NCBI RefSeq assembly: GCF_963691685.1
Contig: NZ_OY829290.1
Span: 4,057,001 to 4,121,000, forward strand
Source of the DNA: Thalassovita sp.
GTDB lineage: Bacteria > Pseudomonadota > Alphaproteobacteria > Rhodobacterales > Rhodobacteraceae
DNA length: 64,000 nucleotides
Direction: 5' to 3'
The position numbers and the translations under genes were made by a program. The notes under the pieces were generated by a model. That model saw only the letters and a list, made by a program, of their open reading frames with translations. It was not told where the DNA came from and did no database searches. Of the stretch, positions 31,668 to 40,227 are shown one piece after another. Position 1 is the first letter of the stretch, and each line of letters begins with the position of its first letter.

Positions 31668-33074
31668 CTAACGCGTGTCCGCTGACGCTTCGGGGGCCAA
31701 AACCGGCAACGCCGCGGAGGCAAAATAGTCGGACAACAGGCGATATTCGCGCACCGTTACTGGCATCGGCGGCTTTGCTTCTATCTCAATCCCGGGCGCT
31801 GCAGCCTCAACCTCCACAACTTGGGGCTGGTTGATTTCGCCCCATAGGGTTTCGAGCAGGTCTGACTGGGCCGGCTGAGAGGAAACAGTGTTCACACTCG
31901 GGGCATACATCTCCGCGGGTTCGGCCAGCACACCGTCATCCTGTAATTCTTGCTCTGCCAGCTCCAGAACGGCAACGGCCGTGCGCAGATCAAGACCCAG
32001 TTGTTCCACCAGATATGACAGTTTTTCTGTGGTGCGGTGTTGGGATGCCTGAACAGTTTGTGGTTCAATCATTGCTGGAGAGTGAGCGAGTTCAACTTCC
32101 GCCGTATCCGGTAGGTCTGCCTGCGGCATAGCCGGTTCTCGCAGAAGCTGCACCTCATCCGTCAGGTCAAGCAACAACTGCTCCAACCTAGCGGCCTCAT
32201 CTAAGGCAGAGGCTGTATCCTCACCTGTTGCCACCTCAGCAGGGCGACGCAATTCTGTCACCATGTCCCGCAGTTCCTGCAATTGCGCATCGATACGATC
32301 GGGCGACAAACCAGCAGGCTCAGGGGCTGCGGGTTGCGTGATTGCAATGACTTGTGGCTGCGGCATCGGCGATTGCCAGGATGCTGCCTGCGCCCGCCCT
32401 TGGTTGGGCGTATTGGCCCGGGCATTTGGCACCGGCCAGCCGCGCGGCAAAACCGCGTAGTCCTGACGGGCCGCGACCCAGCGCAGGTAAGCCGTCGTGG
32501 CAACAAACCCCCGTAGCGAATGGCGGCTCACCTCTTCACCGCCCCGACGAACGATCAATTCCACCGATGAAGCCAAGAGGTTTTCCATCTGTAGATCAAG
32601 AGGTTGCAGCACCCGTTCGGGGATCTGGATCTCACTCACCCCTTCTGACAGGTAGAAACCATCGCCGGCGATCACCCCTTCAAGCGCCAGCTGCAACTGG
32701 CCCTGAGGCGTGAGAAAGACGGTCAGGCCCGCTTTGCGGCCATGGCATTCCTGGGTGCGCGATTTACACAGCACTTCGAACACATCGACATCCAGGCGCG
32801 GGTTGGGTGAAAACCGCGCGTAACCATCCGGATCAAAACGGAAATACACCCCTTCGACCAGACCTTCCTGAAAGGTTGGCCAACCGAAGGCGCCGCGCAG
32901 GGATTGCCGTGCCTCGCTGGCGCCAATTGCAAAGGGGATCGAGGTGTCCATGATGGCGTTTTCCGCGGTGAATTCCTCCACCCGAACGGGGGCTGTAGCG
33001 GTTTGCGCCAAGCTGTGGCCACCTGCGACAACATGAGAGAGCGCAACAAGCGCGAAGAGGCTTAAATGTTTCAT
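31668..33074 (-). CDS. Secreted coiled-coil protein of unknown function
   Basis: 468 residues from ATG 33074, which shares TGATG with the stop of the upstream DUF3131 gene. Signal peptide (LSLFALVALSHVVAGGHSLA). Residues 40-210 are a globular domain (FAIGASEARQSLRGAFGWPT, EGVYFRFDPDGYARFSPNPR) with two cysteines in CKSRTQECHG. Residues 210-460 are low-complexity, acidic and rich in Ala, Pro and Glu with heptad-like helices (LEQLLLDLTDEVQLLRE). No known family recognised. Co-transcription with the DUF3131 protein points to a periplasmic partner role. Confidence 0.75.
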   Translation of the reverse strand: MKHLSLFALVALSHVVAGGHSLAQTATAPVRVEEFTAENAIMDTSIPFAIGASEARQSLRGAFGWPTFQEGLVEGVYFRFDPDGYARFSPNPRLDVDVFEVLCKSRTQECHGRKAGLTVFLTPQGQLQLALEGVIAGDGFYLSEGVSEIQIPERVLQPLDLQMENLLASSVELIVRRGGEEVSRHSLRGFVATTAYLRWVAARQDYAVLPRGWPVPNARANTPNQGRAQAASWQSPMPQPQVIAITQPAAPEPAGLSPDRIDAQLQELRDMVTELRRPAEVATGEDTASALDEAARLEQLLLDLTDEVQLLREPAMPQADLPDTAEVELAHSPAMIEPQTVQASQHRTTEKLSYLVEQLGLDLRTAVAVLELAEQELQDDGVLAEPAEMYAPSVNTVSSQPAQSDLLETLWGEINQPQVVEVEAAAPGIEIEAKPPMPVTVREYRLLSDYFASAALPVLAPEASADTR

Positions 33075-34765
33075 CAAAAATCCGCCTTTTCCTGGATAGA
33101 GTGACGCAATGCCGGCAGCCAATCCCGCTTTTGCGGGGGATCGGGGTAATTTCGCCGCAACCGAATGTCCTGATCACGGTATGCGGTGTACCAAACCTCG
33201 GTCTCGCCGCGATAAGGGGTCAGAATTGTGCCCTGCACCTTATGCAACAGCGCCGTCAGAATGATCCCGTTGTTGTTGGCGGTGAAGATCGCAACGCGGC
33301 CCTGGCCCCGTTCATAAAGCCCTTCGTACATGCCATTTTCGGGATCATAGAGTTCGATCATCGCCTCAAAGAGGACATCTGTGTATTCACTGTCCCAAAG
33401 CGCCCAGAGGCCCAGCGCTGCCTTGGCTGAAACGGCCGCGTGATCGGGCACGTAATCCCCCCGTGGCGTGACCGTATTCCAGGGATAGCCATCGGAGAAA
33501 ATCGTATCATAGGTGAAATAGGGGGGGCCTTTGACGTTATGCTCTGACCGTGCCGTCATGAAGCCGGTGCGTCGCCAGCGGTTTTCCTGCACCTGATATA
33601 TCCGATCGGCGAATTCCGCACGCCAGCCATCGCTGTGCAGCCAATCCGGCGTGACATCATCATGGGGCAGATCAAATCCCAGCTCCATCCCGTCCTGCAG
33701 ATAGGATTCCGTCACCACGTAGTTCTGGGAATGGAACACCCGTGGGTCACGGCCATCATAAGGCACCTGAACGCCAAAGATGGAGGCGGTCAGGAACGGC
33801 TCAGCCCGGTGGGCCAGCAGCGGGCGAAACCCCCAGAGGGCAAAACCTTTGGCGGCATATTCCTCATAGCCCAGCCGGCCCTCTTGCGCATACACCGTCT
33901 CCCCGGTTTCTTTGTCGACATAGGTTCCGAACATCAGCCCCTCATCGTCAATGACATTGCTGAAATCCCATTTCAGCAGCACGGAATCGATGGTGTTTGC
34001 CAAATAGGGGTAGCGGTTCTTGCAGATCCGCATCCAGACCAGGAATCGACCGATATCAAGGGCGGAATATCCGATTTCGCCGGGCTTATTGGTATAGTCA
34101 ACCTTGGCGCCGGTTTTGGTGTGATACACTTTGTTCGGCAGCTCCTTCCGGAACAACTCCAGTGACTTTATCGTCGTCAGAAGCAGCGTAATGCGCTGAT
34201 CAAATTCGGTTTTCTCGATGATACACAACTCATAGGCCGCGACCAAACCCGCGATATAGGATGCCGTGTCCCATAAGGTGGTGGAGGGGTAGTTGCCAAC
34301 CGAATTGGCCAGCCCGGTGGTTTCCTGCGTGAACTTTTCAAAATAGTGCCAGGCCACCTTTGCGGCGCGTTTTTCCCGTTCACTTAGGAACCCGCGCCGG
34401 GCGCGATATTTCCGGACATAGGCGTTATGTGGCGTATAGCCCGAAAGGCGATCCAACCCGCGATCAAGCTTGTCAAAATAGTCATCCGGCATCTCGCACA
34501 TCCGGGGTGGCGTTACGCGCAGCGCTTCGCCCTCCACCAGGCTGAGCGTTGCACTGGGCAGGTTGCCACGCATCAGGGCGGGAATGTCATCCAGCGCCCC
34601 ACCGGCAATAATCGGTATGACCTCTTCTTCCTGTTGCAGGAAAATCTGCCGCGCGGTGACGCCCACTGAATAGCTGGTACCGCTGAGCACCAAAATCGCG
34701 GCGCATAACACTACCCCTCCCCAGAAAGGGGATCGTCGTTTGGGGGTGTTTGGTGTGCGTGGCAT
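33074..34765 (-). CDS. DUF3131 protein, copy 2
   Basis: 563 residues from ATG 34765 (a GTG lies one codon upstream). Signal anchor (SPFWGGVVLCAAILVLSGTS), a 90-residue leader region, then a DUF3131 domain: RAAKVAWHYFEKFTQETTGL, STTLWDTASYIAGLVAAYEL, TTIKSLELFRKELPNKVYHT, IGYSALDIGRFLVWM. It aligns with copy 1 along most of its length, including DxEGL-like and YAQEGRLGYEEYAAKGFALW (copy 1: LQEGRIGYEQYGARAAALW). The leader and C-terminal tail are longer than in copy 1. Divergent from the ABC-like gene; a perfect 8-bp inverted repeat sits between them. Confidence 0.85.
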   Translation of the reverse strand: MPRTPNTPKRRSPFWGGVVLCAAILVLSGTSYSVGVTARQIFLQQEEEVIPIIAGGALDDIPALMRGNLPSATLSLVEGEALRVTPPRMCEMPDDYFDKLDRGLDRLSGYTPHNAYVRKYRARRGFLSEREKRAAKVAWHYFEKFTQETTGLANSVGNYPSTTLWDTASYIAGLVAAYELCIIEKTEFDQRITLLLTTIKSLELFRKELPNKVYHTKTGAKVDYTNKPGEIGYSALDIGRFLVWMRICKNRYPYLANTIDSVLLKWDFSNVIDDEGLMFGTYVDKETGETVYAQEGRLGYEEYAAKGFALWGFRPLLAHRAEPFLTASIFGVQVPYDGRDPRVFHSQNYVVTESYLQDGMELGFDLPHDDVTPDWLHSDGWRAEFADRIYQVQENRWRRTGFMTARSEHNVKGPPYFTYDTIFSDGYPWNTVTPRGDYVPDHAAVSAKAALGLWALWDSEYTDVLFEAMIELYDPENGMYEGLYERGQGRVAIFTANNNGIILTALLHKVQGTILTPYRGETEVWYTAYRDQDIRLRRNYPDPPQKRDWLPALRHSIQEKADF

Positions 34766-34853
34766 CACGGCCTCCGTTGCGATTCCCTCCTATGGAACAC
34801 CAAAGCCCTTAACAAATAGCGACCAAACCGCCTGTTCTTGCAGCGACGCCTGT

Positions 34854-34875
34854 CTTGCGCCCCAACCGGCGCAAG
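34854..34875. promoter_or_regulatory. Inverted repeat between DUF3131 copy 2 and the ABC-like gene
   Basis: CTTGCGCC, CCAACC, GGCGCAAG: perfect 8-bp arms with a 6-base spacer, in the 181-base divergent gap. It could be an operator for the two transcripts. A leader hairpin is the alternative. Confidence 0.4.
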
Positions 34876-34946
34876 TTTCTCCGATGGGACAACCCAATCT
34901 TAAGAAGTGCCAGATACACAGGGCTGAGATGGCAAGGAAACCGATC

Positions 34947-36956
34947 ATGTCACAGACCCAAACGCCCCTTGAGCACACTACAGAAGCCGTTGAAAAAATG
35001 GATAAAAAGGAAAGGTCCGCGCTGGTTGTGCAGGATCGCAGCCTGCCGCTCTGGGCGTCGGTGCTATCAGCCGGATTTACCTTTGGCAGCGCGCTTTGTG
35101 TGCTTTCCCTCACCGTCTTTGCGGTGTTTTTACATAAACTTGTCGCTATTGAGGGTATTGAAAGCCTTGCGCTGCTCCTGGGGGCCACAGCACTGGTGCC
35201 GATCCTTGGCATGGTGTTGTTCGAAACCGGTCACGCGCGTGCCCTCGCCGGACTACGGCCCTTGCGCAAACGCAGCGGCGCCATTGGTCCGGCGTTGCTG
35301 GGCGTTCTGGCCTTGGGCGGTTTGGCGACCCTGCATCCCCTGCTGGCCCTGCCTGCGCTTGCGGGATGTATGTTGGGATGGCTTATCAGTGTTCCACTCT
35401 CGCGGTGGCTGCCACCCGATCCGGGCTGGGATATCCTACCGGCGGAGGCGACATCGCTGCTGATTGGCCGTGACCAGCACGGCATCGACCTGCTGAACGC
35501 GCCCGCCAGACCGCATGCCTTTATAATGGCGTTGCTGAAATCCATGCGTCTGGCGGCCTTCATCAGCTGCTTTGCCCTTGCCTGCTGGCTGACCCTGCAT
35601 GAGGTGCTGAGCGCCGCCGCCATCGCACCCACCGCCCTGATCAGCTACGGAATTGTTCTGGCGATCACTGATGTCTTTCTGCTGCGATCTGAGATCGCGC
35701 CAGAGGTGGCGAAACAGGCCAGCAGCGTCACAGCCATCGCCGCGGCCGAGGGCGACGCCGGGTTAGACGGTGGGCTGAAGGTTGAACATCTGTGCATCAG
35801 CGATCGCGACGGTCATAAACTGCTGCAGGATCTGTCGTTTCAACTGACAGCTGGCAGTGTTACGGGCATGACCGGCGACAGTTTTGCCGGAAAATCTCTG
35901 CTGCTGAAGGCCCTGACCGCCCCCCATGATCTGACTAATCTGGCGATTTCCGGGCATGTATCTATCCACGGTCAATCCCCATGGCATCGCAGCGGCCGGG
36001 AACGGGATGTGGATCTGATCTATCTCGGGGCACAGCCCCTGATACTGCCGGGAAGCGGTGGCGATAACCTCTACTGTTTCAGATCGCCGGACAGCCTGAG
36101 GGGCGAGCATTTGCTGAAATCCCTCGTCCACAACAGCGATGTGGCCCAGCATATTATCGCCAGTGCAGATGCCACCACCCTGTCCCACGCCGAACAGAAA
36201 GCACTGGCCTTCGCACGCGCCTTTTATCTGCGCCCTGCCGCCTATCTGATTGATCGCCCCGAAGACGGATCCGGCGAGTTGCTGCGCGGCACCTTATTGA
36301 CCCGCATGCGTGAGGAACGCCGGCGTGGTGCAATTATCCTGCTGGTCACCGAAGATCGGGCCCTGCTGGAGGAATGTGATCAACTGATCGTGCTGCAAAA
36401 CGGGCGTTTGGTGGAAATGGCCTCAGCCGCAGAGATCCGCGACCGGAAATCCTCGGGCTGGCAACGGTTTGTGGCCAAGCGTGATCTCGACAGTGAGGAG
36501 GCGCTGGACAGTTGGATCTGCGCCCAGTTCCGCCGGGATGGCGATGATGCCAACAGGCGGGCGGTCTGTATGGTAGCCAATGAAATGCTGGCGCTGGCCT
36601 GCCATGCCGCAGGGCCGGGTATAGGCCCCGGCGCCGTGACGGGCACTTCGCCACCTGAAGACACGGTGTGTTTTGAGATCAAGCTTTTTGCCGGCCATTG
36701 CGTCATGCGATTGCAACAGGCGCAGCCCCTCTCCAGCGGGGCATTGGCGAAAGCCCAAAGCGATGCGGACAGCGATCGCGCGCTGACGCAGGCCCCGCTG
36801 GCGCGTATCCTGCGCGACAGTATGAGCGTCGAAAACACCGTCCACAATGGATCAAACTGGCTGCAGGTTGCCATTTCAATCTACGACCCACGCAAATCCA
36901 GCCCGCAAAGCACCCCCTCGTCGGAGACGACAGCAGATGCCCTCAGCCGCTCATAA
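34947..36956 (+). CDS. ABC-transporter-like ATPase with degenerate motifs and an extra C-terminal domain
   Basis: 669 residues from ATG 34947 (AAGGAAA upstream; ATG 34929 is possible). Residues 25-255 have about six membrane helices like type I exporter subunits. The ATPase domain has Walker A GDSFAGKS (310-317), a signature reduced to LSHAEQ (412), Walker B YLIDRPE with Asp but no following Glu, and Thr-Glu where the H-loop His should be. ATP hydrolysis is doubtful. Residues 515-660 form an added domain (NRRAVCMVANEMLALACHA, CFEIKLFAGHCVMRLQQ) whose start recalls the N-box helix of RsbW/HATPase_c_2 proteins; this is speculative. The HlyD-like gene overlaps by 20 bases. Confidence 0.82.
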   Translation: MSQTQTPLEHTTEAVEKMDKKERSALVVQDRSLPLWASVLSAGFTFGSALCVLSLTVFAVFLHKLVAIEGIESLALLLGATALVPILGMVLFETGHARALAGLRPLRKRSGAIGPALLGVLALGGLATLHPLLALPALAGCMLGWLISVPLSRWLPPDPGWDILPAEATSLLIGRDQHGIDLLNAPARPHAFIMALLKSMRLAAFISCFALACWLTLHEVLSAAAIAPTALISYGIVLAITDVFLLRSEIAPEVAKQASSVTAIAAAEGDAGLDGGLKVEHLCISDRDGHKLLQDLSFQLTAGSVTGMTGDSFAGKSLLLKALTAPHDLTNLAISGHVSIHGQSPWHRSGRERDVDLIYLGAQPLILPGSGGDNLYCFRSPDSLRGEHLLKSLVHNSDVAQHIIASADATTLSHAEQKALAFARAFYLRPAAYLIDRPEDGSGELLRGTLLTRMREERRRGAIILLVTEDRALLEECDQLIVLQNGRLVEMASAAEIRDRKSSGWQRFVAKRDLDSEEALDSWICAQFRRDGDDANRRAVCMVANEMLALACHAAGPGIGPGAVTGTSPPEDTVCFEIKLFAGHCVMRLQQAQPLSSGALAKAQSDADSDRALTQAPLARILRDSMSVENTVHNGSNWLQVAISIYDPRKSSPQSTPSSETTADALSRS

Positions 36957-38160
36957 ATCTGCAACGCCACGGCGGTTTCAGATTGCCCCGGTGATCTGGT
37001 TGTTCACCTGTTGGGCGTTCCTGACGGTTGGGGCTGCGGGCGCGGTTTTTCTGTCGCAAACTCATCAGTTGAACGCCCCCATCGTGTTGAAAGGGGCACT
37101 GCAGGCCGCGGAAACACCGCAGGATCTGCTGCTGCCGGCGCATATTCCGATGGGGGAGTTTCTGGTGCAGCAAGGCACCGAACTGACCGAGGGGACCGCG
37201 ATCGTATCCTTCGATGTCACAGCGCTGGAAGATCGCCAGCAATATCTGCAAAGCGCGATCATGATCAGCTCCAGCGCGCAGGACTGCCTTCTTAACCAGG
37301 CCCGCCTTGAAGAATATGAAAATGCGGCGCGTGAACTTGAGGGCACAGTGCGGCTGGACATGCAAACCGCGCTCAGCGCATGTCGGGTGCAGCATCAAAC
37401 CAATGCGTTGGACCGGCTGGAGCTGCAGCAACAGCTGCAGCAGCTGCGCCATCGGGGTCAACTGGTGCAGCAGAACCTCACCCATGCGCTTGCGGATGTC
37501 TCTGGCGTTGAGCGTGAATCCCTACGCCTGCGCATGGCACTGGTTGCGCTGCGATTTTCGGCCGAAGAACAGATGCAGGAACTGCGGATCGCGCGTCAGA
37601 TCACGGCGCAGGACAGCGCGCTGGTGGATCAGGCCAAGGGGGTCGCGCAGGACCGCATCACATTGGAGCAGCAATTGACCCGGGTTGAGGCCTATCTGGC
37701 GGATCCGCATCTGCGCAGCCCCGCACCCGGGCAGTTGCAACGGATACGACCATTGCCACCGTCCAGTCGATATGATGACGACATCGTCATTGCCCAATTG
37801 AGGGTTGTGCAGGATGCCTATCACGCCTGGGCAATAATCCCTGCCGCGCGGGGCAATAGCCTCAGGGTGGGCGACACCGCTTTGCTGCGGCTTGCGGGCC
37901 TGCCACTGACCGCGCCCAAAGTGCCCGCCAGCCTGACGGCCATCGACACAGTGCCGGGGCAGATGTCTGAACAGGGGCAGAGCCAACTGACCCTGACGCT
38001 GCACCCGGACCAAATAGACGCGCCGCTCTGGCGTGATCAGGTTAGCCGCAAGCTGGAATTGCTGAACGGCCGGTCGCAGGTTGAGGTGATCCTGCCGCGC
38101 ACCACATTGGCCGAGGTGATCAGCCGTCAGCTGCCACCGGGCCTGACCGATCTGTCCTAG
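36937..38160 (+). CDS. HlyD-like membrane fusion protein
   Basis: 407 residues from ATG 36937, inside the end of the ABC-like gene. One N-terminal membrane helix (IWLFTCWAFLTVGAAGAVFL), a split lipoyl/barrel region (PDxxL-like ETPQDLLLPAHIPMGEFLVQ, then HLRSPAPGQLQRIRPLPP), and a long coiled-coil hairpin between (DRLELQQQLQQLRHRGQLVQ). The order matches the periplasmic adaptor of type I exporters, but the usual G-x-V motif after the helix is weak. No TolC-type outer-membrane gene is in the window. It probably links the ABC-like protein to periplasm or outer membrane. Confidence 0.82.
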   Translation: MPSAAHKSATPRRFQIAPVIWLFTCWAFLTVGAAGAVFLSQTHQLNAPIVLKGALQAAETPQDLLLPAHIPMGEFLVQQGTELTEGTAIVSFDVTALEDRQQYLQSAIMISSSAQDCLLNQARLEEYENAARELEGTVRLDMQTALSACRVQHQTNALDRLELQQQLQQLRHRGQLVQQNLTHALADVSGVERESLRLRMALVALRFSAEEQMQELRIARQITAQDSALVDQAKGVAQDRITLEQQLTRVEAYLADPHLRSPAPGQLQRIRPLPPSSRYDDDIVIAQLRVVQDAYHAWAIIPAARGNSLRVGDTALLRLAGLPLTAPKVPASLTAIDTVPGQMSEQGQSQLTLTLHPDQIDAPLWRDQVSRKLELLNGRSQVEVILPRTTLAEVISRQLPPGLTDLS

Positions 38161-38316
38161 CCACCTACCCTCACTGCGGCCTTTGCAAAGCAAACTCCTC
38201 TCTTGCCCCTTGGGGATGTGGCGCGGTAGCCATAGGCAACCCAAATCACCGGCGTTCCCCGGGCCGGGCGCGCCGCGCGCGCCACCGGGGCAGACCTGGG
38301 ACAGAGAGGATAAGAC

Positions 38317-39147
38317 ATGGACGTGATTTCCGAAAACCGCTGCTTCGGCGGCACCCAAGGGGTATACAGCCACCGGTCTGAGGCCACCGATTGCGATATG
38401 ACCTTTGGCCTGTTCCTGCCGGAAGAGGCCGAAGACGGCCCGGTGCCGGTGCTTTGGTACCTCTCCGGCCTGACCTGCACCCATGAAAACGCCATGGTCA
38501 AAGCTGGGGCGCAGGCCTGGGCGGCGGAGCAGGGCCTGGCACTGGTCTTCCCCGACACCTCACCACGTGGTGACGCGGTGGCCGACGATAAGGCCTATGA
38601 TCTGGGCAAAGGCGCCGGGTTCTACGTCAACGCGACCGAGGCCCCCTGGGCGCCGCATTACAACATGTGGGACTACGTGACCGAAGAACTGCCGCAGCTG
38701 ATCACCGGCAACTTTGCCATTGACGAAGAGCGCCAGTCGATCACCGGCCATTCGATGGGCGGGCATGGCGCGCTGACAATGGCGATGCGCCTGCCGGGCC
38801 GGTTCCGCTCGATCTCAGCCTTTGCGCCGATCTGCCACCCCACCGCCGGGGATTGGGGCCGCAAGCAGTTGCAGGCCTATCTGGGCGACGCGCCAGACGC
38901 CTGGGCGGCGCATGACGCGACCCTGCTGATGCGCGGCGAAGGGCTGGACATTCCGCTGCTGGTCGACACCGGTAGCAATGATCAGTTCATCGACCTGCTG
39001 ATGCCCGAAGCCTTTGCCGAAGCCGTGAACGCCCGCCGCGTGCCGGCCCAGCTGCGGCTGCAGAAAGGCTATGACCACAGCTATTTCTTCGTCTCGACCT
39101 TCATGGAAGATCACATCGCCTTCCACGCTGAGGCGCTTTATTCATGA
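38317..39147 (+). CDS. fghA: S-formylglutathione hydrolase
   Basis: 276 residues, full family length. Esterase-D-type fold with YLSGLTCTHENAM, nucleophile Ser146 in GHSMGGHGALT, acid Asp222 in GSNDQF and His254 in GYDHSYFF. It hydrolyses S-formylglutathione to formate and glutathione, the second step of glutathione-dependent formaldehyde oxidation. The first enzyme (frmA) is at 46208-47320, about 7 kb away on the other strand, so the pathway is split. The next gene overlaps by 4 bases. Confidence 0.96.
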   Translation: MDVISENRCFGGTQGVYSHRSEATDCDMTFGLFLPEEAEDGPVPVLWYLSGLTCTHENAMVKAGAQAWAAEQGLALVFPDTSPRGDAVADDKAYDLGKGAGFYVNATEAPWAPHYNMWDYVTEELPQLITGNFAIDEERQSITGHSMGGHGALTMAMRLPGRFRSISAFAPICHPTAGDWGRKQLQAYLGDAPDAWAAHDATLLMRGEGLDIPLLVDTGSNDQFIDLLMPEAFAEAVNARRVPAQLRLQKGYDHSYFFVSTFMEDHIAFHAEALYS

Positions 39148-39596
39148 CGATCCTCTACGTCGATGCGGACGCTTGCCCGGTCAAGGCCGAGGCCGAGCGG
39201 GTTGCCACCCGCCACCGCATCGCGATGAAACTGGTCAGCAACGGCGGCCTGCGCCCGTCACAGAACCCGCTGGTTGAAAGCGTGATCGTGCCTGAGGGAC
39301 CGGATGTCGCCGATATGTGGATCGCCGAACGCGCCACAACCGGTGACGTGGTGATCACCAATGACATCCCGCTGGCGGCCAAATGTGTTGTCGCGGGGGC
39401 GCTGGTTCTGAAACCCAACGGCGAAGCCCTGACCAAGGCGAACGTGGGCAACGCCCTGGCCACCCGCGATCTGATGACCGACCTGCGGGCCGCGGATCCC
39501 TTTCGTCAGGGGGGCGGGCGGCCGTTTTCCAAGGCCGACCGGTCCCGTTTTCTGGACGCATTGGAACGGCAAATCCGTGCCGCGATGAAAGGGTAA
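39144..39596 (+). CDS. YaiI/YqxD family protein (DUF188, UPF0178)
   Basis: 150 residues. N-terminal MTILYVDADACPVKAEAERV, then NGGLRPSQNPLVE, GDVVITNDIPLAAKCV and DPFRQGGGRPFSKADRSRFL are the conserved blocks of the YaiI family. The fold is PIN-like with acidic residues (Asp7, Asp9) in place, suggesting a nuclease, though no activity is established. Start overlaps the fghA stop by ATGA. The HAD gene follows after 4 bases, so a four-gene operon (fghA, yaiI-like, HAD, cyclodeaminase) is likely. Confidence 0.93.
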   Translation: MTILYVDADACPVKAEAERVATRHRIAMKLVSNGGLRPSQNPLVESVIVPEGPDVADMWIAERATTGDVVITNDIPLAAKCVVAGALVLKPNGEALTKANVGNALATRDLMTDLRAADPFRQGGGRPFSKADRSRFLDALERQIRAAMKG

Positions 39597-39600
39597 GGCA

Positions 39601-40227
39601 GTGACACACATCCCCAAAACGGTGGTTTTCGATCTGGGCCGCGTGCTGGTTCAGTGGGAGCCGGAGGCGTTTTATGACGCCGAAATTGGCGCTGAGAGGC
39701 GCAAGGCGCTGTTCGCGGCAGTGGACCTTTATGGCTACAACCTTCGGATTGATCTTGGTGAGGCGCCAGAGCCCGTGATGCGCGAAGCCGCGGCAGCGCA
39801 TCCGGACCACGCCGATGAAATCATGATGTGGGCGGAGCGCTGGATCGAGCTGTTGCCCGGGGCCATTGACCATTCGGTGCGCCTGCTGAAAGCGTTGAAG
39901 GCAAAGGGCCACCACGTGGTCGCGTTAACCAATTTTGGCCGCGAAACCCTGGAAATCGCCGGGGAGCATCATCCGTTCCTGACCCTGTTTGACCAACGGT
40001 TTGTCTCGGCTGAGCTGGGTCTGGCGAAGCCGGATCCTGCGATCTATCAGGTGGTTGAAGAGGCGACGGGGCGCGCGCCGCAGGACCTGCTGTTCACCGA
40101 TGACACAGCCGCCAATATCGACGCCGCCGCCGCGCGGGGCTGGCACACCCATCTCTTTACCACCCCGCAGGGCTGGGCCGACTGTCTGGTCGCCCATGGA
40201 ATCCTGACGGCGCAGGAGGCTTCATGA
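39601..40227 (+). CDS. HAD-superfamily phosphatase, YihX-like
   Basis: 208 residues. Motif I VVFDLGRVLVQW (nucleophile Asp11; the second Asp of DxD is Gly, as in E. coli YihX), motif II VALTNFGRETL, motif III LGLAKPDPAIYQ and motif IV DLLFTDDTAANIDAA. YihX acts on glucose-1-phosphate, but HAD specificity varies and the substrate here is open. GTG 39601 start follows AAAGGGTAAGGCA. The next gene overlaps by 4 bases. Confidence 0.9.
   Translation: MTHIPKTVVFDLGRVLVQWEPEAFYDAEIGAERRKALFAAVDLYGYNLRIDLGEAPEPVMREAAAAHPDHADEIMMWAERWIELLPGAIDHSVRLLKALKAKGHHVVALTNFGRETLEIAGEHHPFLTLFDQRFVSAELGLAKPDPAIYQVVEEATGRAPQDLLFTDDTAANIDAAAARGWHTHLFTTPQGWADCLVAHGILTAQEAS

Noticed and set aside
38250..38300. GC-rich GGCGCGCC/GCGCGC stretch before fghA as a strong terminator
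   Set aside because: The pairing is ambiguous and there is no T-run; not listed as a feature.
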